Positions 33,366 through 39,183 of a DNA stretch of 46,316 nucleotides are shown in pieces. Each line of letters starts with the position of its first letter. Position 1 is the stretch's first letter. The notes under the pieces were generated by a model. That model was given only the letters and a program-made list of their open reading frames with translations. It did no database searches and was not told the DNA's origin. A program made the translations under genes and the position numbers. This stretch comes from Gammaproteobacteria bacterium (GTDB taxonomy: Bacteria; Pseudomonadota; Gammaproteobacteria; RBG-16-57-12), in contig JAFLJP010000029.1 of NCBI GenBank assembly GCA_022712945.1, positions 1 to 46,316 of the forward strand, read 5' to 3'.

Positions 33366-33929
33366 CTACATATTAGCGATCACATTAACCCCAGAAACCA
33401 CATCACCCTCAGCCCGCCGAGTTGAGCGGCACATAACATCAAGACTACCCGTCCGCCGGGTATCGCTACCCGCAGTATCAAAACTCCATGTTTGCATCGG
33501 CAAATTGCCATCCTTAACCGATAAAACGTATTTTGCATTAACTGAAATCACCGTTTTATTCCCACCAATCGACTTAACAAACAGATTCATCGCTCCGTCT
33601 AGCGCCACACGCCCTGTAGTTTGTACCGCACTTAAATAGGCACCATCATAATTCATATGTGGCGCATTCAAATCACCACAGTCCACATATCGCTCTGGCT
33701 GGCTATTACCGAACGCCAGTGTTAACAACCCAGAATCTTTCTCAAAATTCTTAATGCTAAAAAAACTTTTAGCCGAATACTCAATTAACGACTGCCACAC
33801 CTCATCAAACGATTTATCTATTTTAATCTCACTACTAATCGGCACCACCGCTCCACTTGGGGCTAAATAGGTAGGCTGCACAACACAGCCAGACAATAAA
33901 ACAACCAGAATAATTACGATAATACCCAT
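33366..33929 (-). CDS. Predicted lipoprotein, possible lysogenic-conversion gene, 187 aa
   Basis: ATG at 33929 (MGIIVIILVVLLSGC) begins a signal peptide with a lipobox (LLSGC), so the mature protein would be anchored by its N-terminal Cys in a membrane. GGGTGGG precedes. The rest is a soluble domain (FDEVWQSLIEYSAKSFF, then YVDCGDLNAPHMNYDGA and VRTGSLDVMC-like beta repeats). It is a single leftward gene inside the rightward block, the usual sign of a moron expressed from the prophage. Superinfection exclusion or envelope change is possible; this is inference. Confidence 0.65.
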   Translation of the reverse strand: MGIIVIILVVLLSGCVVQPTYLAPSGAVVPISSEIKIDKSFDEVWQSLIEYSAKSFFSIKNFEKDSGLLTLAFGNSQPERYVDCGDLNAPHMNYDGAYLSAVQTTGRVALDGAMNLFVKSIGGNKTVISVNAKYVLSVKDGNLPMQTWSFDTAGSDTRRTGSLDVMCRSTRRAEGDVVSGVNVIANM

Positions 33930-34001
33930 CAACCCACCCTTGCTTTTATGTAAAAAAACAATACTACCAAAAACAAATCACACCCACAAAGTAAATTAGT
34001 A

Positions 34002-34031
34002 TTGACTATTCCGGGTAATCCATGCTTTACT
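34002..34031 (+). promoter_or_regulatory. Candidate sigma70 promoter of the rightward operon
   Basis: TTGACT (34002-34007) and TTTACT (34026-34031) with an 18-bp spacer, 20 bp before the 34051 gene. An inverted repeat ATGCTT/AAGCAT overlaps the -10. The call is weak to moderate. Confidence 0.4.
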
Positions 34032-34050
34032 TCGAAGCATTAAATCAGAA

Positions 34051-34521
34051 ATGGACACAAAAATGACCACCCAACACATAACCAATCTGATCTGCACATA
34101 TTTAATAAACATCGGCGTATTGCCAGCCATCCACCCAGGCCACACCACACTACTAGCCACCCGGATCGCCCAGCACCACAAACCGCCCACCGCCATCACC
34201 ATCGCCGAAATGATAACCATGGCAAAACAGGCATTGGCAGACCACAACCGACAGCACACCCCACTACCGGAGGCAAAAAAAATGCAGCAAACAGCCAGCG
34301 TAACCGCCATCGACGATTGGAGAAACACCAACCAAAAAATGGCATTAATACAAAGTCAATTAGCCGAAAAAATTCACGATGAATTTGACGACAAAAAACC
34401 ATATCACGAAATAAACAGCGGGATTATGGCCGGGCAACACGCCCTGAGAACAGGCGAAACAATGCAGGATAGCCTGTATCACGCCCGCCGAGAGATAAAC
34501 ACCCCAGACTCAATCGCATAA
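34051..34521 (+). CDS. Hypothetical protein, 156 aa
   Basis: First gene of the rightward operon. The N-terminal half is helical with few charged residues (HITNLICTYLINIGVLP, then AEMITMAKQALADHNRQ) and the C-terminal half is acidic, ending in REINTPDSIA. No signal peptide or recognised domain. The start at 34051 lacks a strong ribosome site; an in-frame ATG exists at 34063. It lies 24 bp before the zinc-finger gene. Confidence 0.55.
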   Translation: MDTKMTTQHITNLICTYLINIGVLPAIHPGHTTLLATRIAQHHKPPTAITIAEMITMAKQALADHNRQHTPLPEAKKMQQTASVTAIDDWRNTNQKMALIQSQLAEKIHDEFDDKKPYHEINSGIMAGQHALRTGETMQDSLYHARREINTPDSIA

Positions 34522-34545
34522 CCAACCAACACGGAATCTAAGCAA

Positions 34546-35235
34546 ATGACAACAGAAATAGACATAACCGAATTTTGTGACCCACAAGAGTTGATAAATA
34601 CATATATGACAGCACCACTCGAGTTAGACGACAAAATAATCGCCACTAATGGCAAGATGATTATTGTCACCACAAAAACAGCCGCTTACCACAACATTGA
34701 AAACAACCATCATTTGCCATCCACCATTGAATCCATAATTAGAGACATCATCGAGAATTTAAAAACAACCACATTCAATTTGTCTGTCGACATTTTTGAG
34801 CAATTACCACCAAAACCCACTTGTCGTAACTGCAATGGCACCAAAAAAATACCCACAACAGATGGCTGCCCAGAGTGCTTCGGCACTGGAAATGTCAATT
34901 TTGAAAATGAATATAGCAATTACGAAATCACATGCGAAAGTTGCAACGGCAGCTGTCGAGCAAACGCACAAACAATAAAGAAGGTACCGCAAACCAACTG
35001 CAGATACTGTCAGTCAACCGGCAAGGCATATCACTACGCCACCACCATGAAAATCCATGGCCAACTTTATAGTCCCGCACTTATTAGCATTGTAGCTAAA
35101 TACCCTAACCTAAAATTAGCAATTAACAAAAAAAAGCATCAATTATTGTTTAAATCAGGTAAATACAGCGGGGTTATTATGGGGTTAATCCCACCCACCA
35201 CACATACACCCTGCAACAAAAAGCAGGAGCAATAA
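34546..35235 (+). CDS. DnaJ-type zinc-finger insert protein, 229 aa
   Basis: The central part has CXXCXGXG repeats as in the DnaJ cysteine-rich domain (CRNCNGTKKI, CPECFGTGNV, CESCNGSCRA, CRYCQSTGKA), about residues 88-160. The flanks (FNLSVDIFEQ; HGQLYSPALISIVAKYP) look like two halves of one beta domain interrupted by the zinc insert. No J domain is present, so it is not a full DnaJ. It is the second gene of the rightward operon, 3 bp before the amidase. A chaperone-like or DNA-associated role cannot be decided. Confidence 0.6.
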   Translation: MTTEIDITEFCDPQELINTYMTAPLELDDKIIATNGKMIIVTTKTAAYHNIENNHHLPSTIESIIRDIIENLKTTTFNLSVDIFEQLPPKPTCRNCNGTKKIPTTDGCPECFGTGNVNFENEYSNYEITCESCNGSCRANAQTIKKVPQTNCRYCQSTGKAYHYATTMKIHGQLYSPALISIVAKYPNLKLAINKKKHQLLFKSGKYSGVIMGLIPPTTHTPCNKKQEQ

Positions 35236-35237
35236 AA

Positions 35238-35966
35238 ATGAAAACAGTCGCCATCGTAATCGGCCATAAAACCACCTCACCGGGTGCCACAAACACTACC
35301 ACCGGCACTAGTGAATACGAATTCAATGAGCTGTTATCACGCGGCATTTATGGCGTGTTAAACCACCCCAGCATTGAAATAATGCCGAAATTGATATTCC
35401 GAAACAACATTAGCTATAAAGAGCTTCCAGAATCAATAAACAACCACAATGCAGACCTGATCATCAGCCTGCATTGCAATGCATACAACAACAAAACATC
35501 CGGCACCGAAGTGCTCTATTACCATCGATCCAGCAAAGGCAAAGCCTTTGCACAACAACTGCAAAAACAGTTAGTACGTGCATTGAAACTAAAAGATCGC
35601 GGCGCAAAACCAATCACTAGCGAAGATTGCGGCGGTTACCTGCTAAAAAACACCCAGGCCCCCTGCCTGATTGCAGAGCCATTTTTCATCGACAACGACG
35701 ACGACCTGACCATTGCCAGAAACAACATGCACCAATTGGTCATTGCATACGCCAAAGGCATTGCTGATATTTTAGTGCCAAAAAATGGCGCAGACACACA
35801 AATAAAAACACCAACCGCCACCATAACCATATTGCCCTGCCCATGCTGCCAGTCAACAAAACACCACACAAATATGTGGAGCACGGACGCCGGAGAAATC
35901 AACGCTATTGAATGTGTTAACTGCTTATGTGGCGCACCGCTCGAAGCCTGGCAGAACAGGAAATGA
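35238..35966 (+). CDS. N-acetylmuramoyl-L-alanine amidase with C-terminal Lar-like zinc ribbon, 242 aa
   Basis: Residues 3-178 are an Amidase_3 catalytic domain. H10 (VIGHKT), one of E26/E28, H79 (SLHCNA) and E147 (IAEPFF) are the expected zinc ligands and catalytic glutamate. The enzyme cuts the amide between MurNAc and the stem peptide. Residues 199-240 form a separate zinc ribbon: CPCC, then CVNCLCG and AW near the end, matching the Lar (restriction alleviation) pattern CPFCG...C..CG...AW. There is no signal peptide, so release needs a holin. Start ATG follows AGGAGCAATAAAA. It lies in the rightward operon, not the late operon. Confidence 0.78.
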   Translation: MKTVAIVIGHKTTSPGATNTTTGTSEYEFNELLSRGIYGVLNHPSIEIMPKLIFRNNISYKELPESINNHNADLIISLHCNAYNNKTSGTEVLYYHRSSKGKAFAQQLQKQLVRALKLKDRGAKPITSEDCGGYLLKNTQAPCLIAEPFFIDNDDDLTIARNNMHQLVIAYAKGIADILVPKNGADTQIKTPTATITILPCPCCQSTKHHTNMWSTDAGEINAIECVNCLCGAPLEAWQNRK

Positions 35967-36106
35967 GAAATCAAACAATTGAACAGGTGGAAAAAATGCC
36001 AACACTGGAAAACCCAATAGCCAACTGCCTAAATACCGAAATACCAATTTTGGCAGTTATTGTCATCATCGATATTGAGATGATTTTGTTGATGTTGTTT
36101 ATCTAA
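35963..36106 (+). CDS. Small membrane protein, 47 aa
   Basis: ATG at 35963 overlaps the amidase stop (ATGA). The C-terminal half is a single hydrophobic segment (IPILAVIVIIDIEMILLMLF). Coupled expression with the amidase and the membrane segment suggest a holin- or antiholin-like part of a lysis pair. It is an inference from position. The DUF7220-like membrane protein follows 26 bp later. Confidence 0.5.
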   Translation: MRNQTIEQVEKMPTLENPIANCLNTEIPILAVIVIIDIEMILLMLFI

Positions 36107-36132
36107 GCCATCGAAAATTAGGAGAGCAGCCA

Positions 36133-36447
36133 ATGCAACAATCAAAAACACAATCCATCATCGAATCAATAATCAACATATTGATCGGATTCGGCGTATC
36201 ACTGGCCTCACAAATGATGATATTCCCGGCATTTAACATCCATATATCACTGAGCGAAAACCTGGGGATTTGCGCTTGGTTTACCGCAATCAGCCTGACC
36301 AGAAGTTATATTATTCGCCGCTGGTTTAATGCCAGGCTGCATGCGACCGCGAAAGTTTTAGCCAGTCAAGTCAATACCGACTATACAGAAAAACCCAGGC
36401 AAACAGGTAATGCTCGAAGCAGCAAACAACGCGGACGAATAAATTGA
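36133..36447 (+). CDS. Membrane protein, DUF7220-like, 104 aa
   Basis: Residues 5-65 contain two membrane spans (IIESIINILIGFGVSLAS; NLGICAWFTAISLTRSY), followed by IIRRWFNARLH. This combination of an N-terminal QSxxESI, two spans and RSYxIRRWFN is the pattern of small phage membrane proteins of the DUF7220 type. The C-terminus is basic and cytoplasmic. It lies between the amidase pair and the methylase, overlapping the methylase start by 4 bases. Its function is unknown; a lysis or holin-related role is possible. Confidence 0.65.
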   Translation: MQQSKTQSIIESIINILIGFGVSLASQMMIFPAFNIHISLSENLGICAWFTAISLTRSYIIRRWFNARLHATAKVLASQVNTDYTEKPRQTGNARSSKQRGRIN

Positions 36448-37277
36448 AATTATTAGACTTATTCAGCGGCATTGGCGGATTTTCACTGGGATTAGAGCGC
36501 GCAGGAATGCAAACAATCGCATTTTGTGAAATAGAAAAATACTGCCAAAAAGTACTTAAAAAACACTGGCCAAATGTCCCGATTTTTGAGGACATTAAAA
36601 CACTAAATGGAGCAGACATTGGACCAATTGATATTATATGCGGAGGCTACCCATGCCAACCATTCTCACTTGCCGGGAAGCGAGCAGGCCAGCAAGATGA
36701 CCGCCACCTCTGGCCAGAAATGCTTAGGATTATACAGGAGACAAACCCCCGTTGGTTTATTGGTGAAAATGTTACTGGACACATCAGCATGGGACTCGAC
36801 CAGGTGCTATTTGACCTGGAAAGCGAAGGGTACGAAACGCAAACATTTATTATTCCAGCTTGCGCCGTCGATGCCCCCCACCGAAGGGATCGAGTATGGA
36901 TTACTGCCCACGCCGACGCGATCAACAGCAGACAAAGAAGTGATCAGCAGCCAAAAGGGCCGCAACCTGGTCGCATACGCCAAAGGCGCGTGGACACCAT
37001 CAAAAACATTATGGCCAACGCCATTATGCCGCGATCACAAGAGCGGAAAACTATCGCCGGCGGGAAAAAGCAAACGCAATCAACAGACAAGAGGCAAACC
37101 ATTGAACGAAACCATCGGTGGCCAGCTGAACCCGGAGTTCGTCGAGTGGCTCATGGGATACCCAACAGGGTGGACAGAATAAAAGGGCTTGGCAACGCCG
37201 TTGTGCCACAAATCCCGGAAATAATAGGCAGAGCCATTATGGCAATTGAGGAGATGACACACCATGCCCATGAATAA
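36444..37277 (+). CDS. DNA cytosine-5 methyltransferase, 277 aa
   Basis: AdoMet-dependent C5 cytosine methylase. It starts with TTG at 36444 overlapping the previous stop. Motif I LDLFSGIGGFSLG, motif IV GGYPCQPFS (catalytic C71), motif VI ENV (108-110), motif VIII RDRVWI and motif X GLGNAVVPQ are all present and ordered. Between about residues 160 and 245, where the target recognition region should be, the sequence is rich in Gln/Arg and has no recognisable recognition domain. Another open frame runs through the same DNA. It probably protects phage DNA from restriction. Confidence 0.93.
   Translation: MKLLDLFSGIGGFSLGLERAGMQTIAFCEIEKYCQKVLKKHWPNVPIFEDIKTLNGADIGPIDIICGGYPCQPFSLAGKRAGQQDDRHLWPEMLRIIQETNPRWFIGENVTGHISMGLDQVLFDLESEGYETQTFIIPACAVDAPHRRDRVWITAHADAINSRQRSDQQPKGPQPGRIRQRRVDTIKNIMANAIMPRSQERKTIAGGKKQTQSTDKRQTIERNHRWPAEPGVRRVAHGIPNRVDRIKGLGNAVVPQIPEIIGRAIMAIEEMTHHAHE
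36607..37182 (+). CDS. Overlapping frame inside methylase gene, 191 aa, family-like
   Basis: A second open frame in the +1 phase of the methylase gene. Its product has features I know as a conserved phage protein family adjacent to C5 methylases: a N-terminal SGQKCLGLYRRQTPVGLLV segment, STRCYLTWK, then LLPTPTRSTADKE and LWPTPLCRDHK, and the C-terminal LNPEFVEWLMGYPTGWT. The methylase frame over the same bases keeps its own conserved motif X and EPGVRRVAHGIPNRVDRIKG. Both frames therefore look conserved. The start is uncertain (36607, or ATG at 36697). Whether it is expressed is unknown. Confidence 0.6.
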   Translation: MEQTLDQLILYAEATHANHSHLPGSEQASKMTATSGQKCLGLYRRQTPVGLLVKMLLDTSAWDSTRCYLTWKAKGTKRKHLLFQLAPSMPPTEGIEYGLLPTPTRSTADKEVISSQKGRNLVAYAKGAWTPSKTLWPTPLCRDHKSGKLSPAGKSKRNQQTRGKPLNETIGGQLNPEFVEWLMGYPTGWTE

Positions 37278-37365
37278 AAAAGAAAGTCTAGAAGCAACCC
37301 CGCCCGTACCAGAGCTAATAAAGGCAGAAACTATAAACGGGGTTCGCCATGTTGAGTACAGATAA
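37264..37365 (+). CDS. Small phage frame, possibly truncated by cassette insertion, 33 aa
   Basis: ATG at 37264 overlaps the methylase end; the frame ends at TAA 37363-37365, 14 bases inside the first cassette gene. The last residues (NGVRHVEY) fall at the putative cassette junction G|TTGAGT (37351). The frame may be the front of a small phage gene whose rest was displaced by the insertion. Coding is uncertain; the short length and overlap make this a low-confidence call. Confidence 0.35.
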   Translation: MPMNKKESLEATPPVPELIKAETINGVRHVEYR

Positions 37366-37684
37366 AAAACTTTATGCTTGTGGAGTAGATAATTGCGGAA
37401 ACGGCCAGTGTATTCATAAGCTTTTACATAATGAGTTTTGTCCGTGCTGTTACTCACCAATGGTGTTAGTACCAAGCGGCCTTAAATTTTGTAGCAATGA
37501 TGACGCTGCTTGCGATTACGAAGAGCTGGTTAATGATACAAGGCTGTTCGTTGTCGTTGCTGGAAAATATGACGATCACGATGAAAATATAAAATTCATC
37601 AGTAACCCATTACCTTTACGAGCTGCGATTGAGAAGAACAAAGAATACAAAAGTTATCCTTTTTGCCGAATTGAAGATGCCTAA
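37349..37684 (+). CDS. Cassette 1 gene: zinc-ribbon protein, 111 aa
   Basis: Cys-rich soluble protein. Two possible zinc sites are seen: an N-terminal ACGVDNCGNGQC and a central CPCC...KFCSNDDAAC, the latter resembling the C4 zinc ribbon of topoisomerase I. The C-terminal half is mixed. The ATG includes the junction G at 37351. The gene ends 12 bp before the first attC R'' box. No specific function is recognised. As in many integron cassettes, it has no promoter of its own visible. Confidence 0.6.
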   Translation: MLSTDKKLYACGVDNCGNGQCIHKLLHNEFCPCCYSPMVLVPSGLKFCSNDDAACDYEELVNDTRLFVVVAGKYDDHDENIKFISNPLPLRAAIEKNKEYKSYPFCRIEDA

Positions 37685-37696
37685 TAGGATAGCAAC

Positions 37697-37817
37697 ACAT
37701 AACGATTATTGTTCACCTGCACGCAGAGATGAACACTTAAATTAATTAGCCATAGCAGGTTGCGCATGACGACGAAAACCACGCTGTAGCGTGTCAGAGT
37801 GCAACTGCTTGTTATAA
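37697..37817 (+). other. attC site 1 (121 bp)
   Basis: R'' box ACATAAC (37697-37703) and R' box GTTATAA (37811-37817) flank an imperfect inverted repeat. Left arm GTTCACCTGCACGC pairs with the right arm read as GTTGCACTCTGACACGC, with extra unpaired bases on the right arm. Spacers are about 5-7 nt. R' is the left edge of cassette 2. The lesser match makes this weaker than site 2. Confidence 0.65.
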
Positions 37818-37836
37818 ATTTTACGGAGTGATTAGC

Positions 37837-38022
37837 ATGATTGCACACAGAAAGGTCTTAAGAGAGCAAATTAAGTACCTAAATGTCGAAGCTGGAGCTG
37901 CTACCGATAAATTCAACAAAGGGTATTTTGAAGGTAAGGCTGAAATGGCACAGCTTATACATGACTCACTTGTATTTGGTATTGAGTCTGAAATACGCGA
38001 TGTGATTAACGGTGATTTATAA
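37837..38022 (+). CDS. Cassette 2 gene: small hypothetical protein, 61 aa
   Basis: Helical, mixed-charge protein (VLREQIKYLNVEAGAATDK; GKAEMAQLIHDSLV). ATG at 37837 follows GGAG with an 8-nt spacer, 20 bp after R' of attC 1. Its stop codon (TAA) lies inside the R'' box of attC 2. This close gene-to-site spacing is typical of integron cassettes. No family recognised. Confidence 0.65.
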   Translation: MIAHRKVLREQIKYLNVEAGAATDKFNKGYFEGKAEMAQLIHDSLVFGIESEIRDVINGDL

Positions 38023-38122
38023 CGTTGCAAATCACCCGCGAAATAAAGCGGCAATATTAACTTAAAAAGAACGCGGGGCAACCACCGCTTTATTTTGTCG
38101 GCGTGAATTTGTCTTGTTATAC
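38017..38122 (+). other. attC site 2 (106 bp), complete
   Basis: R'' TTATAAC (38017-38023), 5-nt spacer, L'' AAATCACC (38029-38036), an inner stem AATAAAGCGG paired with CCGCTTTATT, L' GTGAATTT (38103-38110) with one extra base relative to L'', 5-nt spacer, R' GTTATAC (38116-38122). Order, equal spacers and the extrahelical base are all diagnostic. The crossover would be G|TTATAC at 38116. Confidence 0.8.
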
Positions 38123-38143
38123 AGCAACTTTGGGGACTTTAAT

Positions 38144-38899
38144 ATGGGACGATTAGTATCTTGGTTTAGCTGCGGCGCGGCTAGTGCTGTTGCCGCAAAA
38201 CTAGCAATCGCCGACGGCGATCCTGTAACAGTTGTATATTGCGAGGTCATGGAAGAGCATCCCGACAACCAGCGTTTTTTAAAAGACTGCGAAAATTGGT
38301 TTGGGCAGGAAATAATTATATTAGGTAATGATAAATACAAACGCTCTATCTATGATGTTTTTGATAAAACGAGGTATCTAGCGGGTCATGGAGGAGCCAG
38401 ATGCACATTGGAACTTAAAAAAAATGTGCGAAGAGATTTTGAGCTACCAACTGACCGGCAAGTTTTTGGCTACACAGTAGAAGAAAAGAAGCGAATCGAT
38501 AAATTCATTGATGCCAATAATGAGGTCGATTTCTGGCCAATTTTAGTCGAGCGCGGGTTAACTAAGGTGGATTGTCTGGCGATTGTCGAAAACGCGGGAA
38601 TTGAATTGCCCACCATGTATAAGCTCGGATATAAAAACAATAATTGCCGTGGATGCGTCAAAGCGCAAAGCCCAGCTTACTGGAAAAAGGTTAAAATTGA
38701 TTTTCCGAATTTTTTTGAACGAATGCATGAGCAAGAAAAAAGGCTAAACGTTCGCATTTGCAAAGCGACAATTAATGGCGTTAAGGATGTGAGGATGCAG
38801 CTAGATAAGCTGCCGGATTGGATTGAACCAATGGATGACACTGTTGATATCCAATGCGGGATATTTTGTCACATGGCGGAAATGGATATTGCTGTATAA
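38144..38899 (+). CDS. Cassette 3 gene: PAPS-reductase / PP-loop ATPase-like protein, 251 aa
   Basis: N-terminal WFSCGAASAVAAKLA is a variant of the PP-loop (SGGxDS-type) of the PAPS reductase / adenylyl-pyrophosphatase superfamily. A Cys pair NNCRGCVKA lies in the middle, and the C-terminus has a further CGIFC. Relatives occur in many phages and in DNA modification and sulfur-transfer systems. The ATG at 38144 is 28 bp inside cassette 3. The stop lies in the R'' box of attC 3. The substrate is unknown. Confidence 0.75.
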   Translation: MGRLVSWFSCGAASAVAAKLAIADGDPVTVVYCEVMEEHPDNQRFLKDCENWFGQEIIILGNDKYKRSIYDVFDKTRYLAGHGGARCTLELKKNVRRDFELPTDRQVFGYTVEEKKRIDKFIDANNEVDFWPILVERGLTKVDCLAIVENAGIELPTMYKLGYKNNNCRGCVKAQSPAYWKKVKIDFPNFFERMHEQEKRLNVRICKATINGVKDVRMQLDKLPDWIEPMDDTVDIQCGIFCHMAEMDIAV

Positions 38900-38930
38900 C
38901 AAACATTACAAGGCAAATTCGCCCTGATAA
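38894..38930 (+). other. Truncated attC site 3 (left half only)
   Basis: R''-like GTATAAC (38894-38900), 5-nt spacer AAACA, then TTACAAGG and a GGC/GCC mini-stem. No GTTRRRY-type R' box follows. The right arm may have been lost when the cassette DNA was joined to phage DNA. Confidence 0.45.
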
Positions 38931-38981
38931 CACATATTACAAACGAAATCAGGCAAACCACAACGGAGAACAACAACCGAA

Positions 38982-39173
38982 ATGTCAAACCTCGTAAACC
39001 AACAACAACTATCGGACTGGACGGGATACGCCCGCCCAGCAGATATAGAACGTTGGCTTCGGGATAACAATATACCGTTCAAATTCGGAAAATCAAAACA
39101 GCTCTGCACTACACAGAGCGCCATCGACCGTGCCATACTCGGAGACTCCAAAAATGAAAACATTGAATTCTAG
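38982..39173 (+). CDS. DUF4224-like protein before integrase, 63 aa
   Basis: QLSDWTGYARPADIERWLRD and NNIPFKFGKSKQL follow the DUF4224 pattern: a TG-R motif, an IxxWL helix, and an I-x-F segment. This family is regularly found directly before phage tyrosine integrases and is probably an excisionase- or integration-linked DNA-binding protein. It begins 40 bp after the cassette junction and ends 10 bp before the integrase start. Confidence 0.72.
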   Translation: MSNLVNQQQLSDWTGYARPADIERWLRDNNIPFKFGKSKQLCTTQSAIDRAILGDSKNENIEF

Positions 39174-39183
39174 GAGCACCCCC

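Larger units (their letters stand above)
37351..38930 (+). mobile_element. Integrase-less integron cassette cluster (CALIN-like), three cassettes
   Basis: Three same-strand genes are each followed by an attC-type inverted repeat: complete sites at 37697-37817 and 38017-38122, and a half site after the third gene. Left edge is placed at G|TTGAGT. The block differs from the neighbouring phage genes in codon and base composition (less C-rich). No intI is present in the window. Cassettes with attC but no integrase are known as CALIN clusters; in a prophage they are unusual. Confidence 0.75.

Noticed and set aside
33996..34331. Minus-strand 111-aa open frame.
   Set aside because: It lies opposite the 34051 gene, has no ribosome site and starts inside that gene.
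38144..38899. Considered cassette 3 gene as a normal phage PAPS-reductase gene unrelated to cassettes.
   Set aside because: The gene starts 28 bp after a complete attC R' box and its stop lies in an R''-like box, as does cassette 2; the cassette reading explains both.
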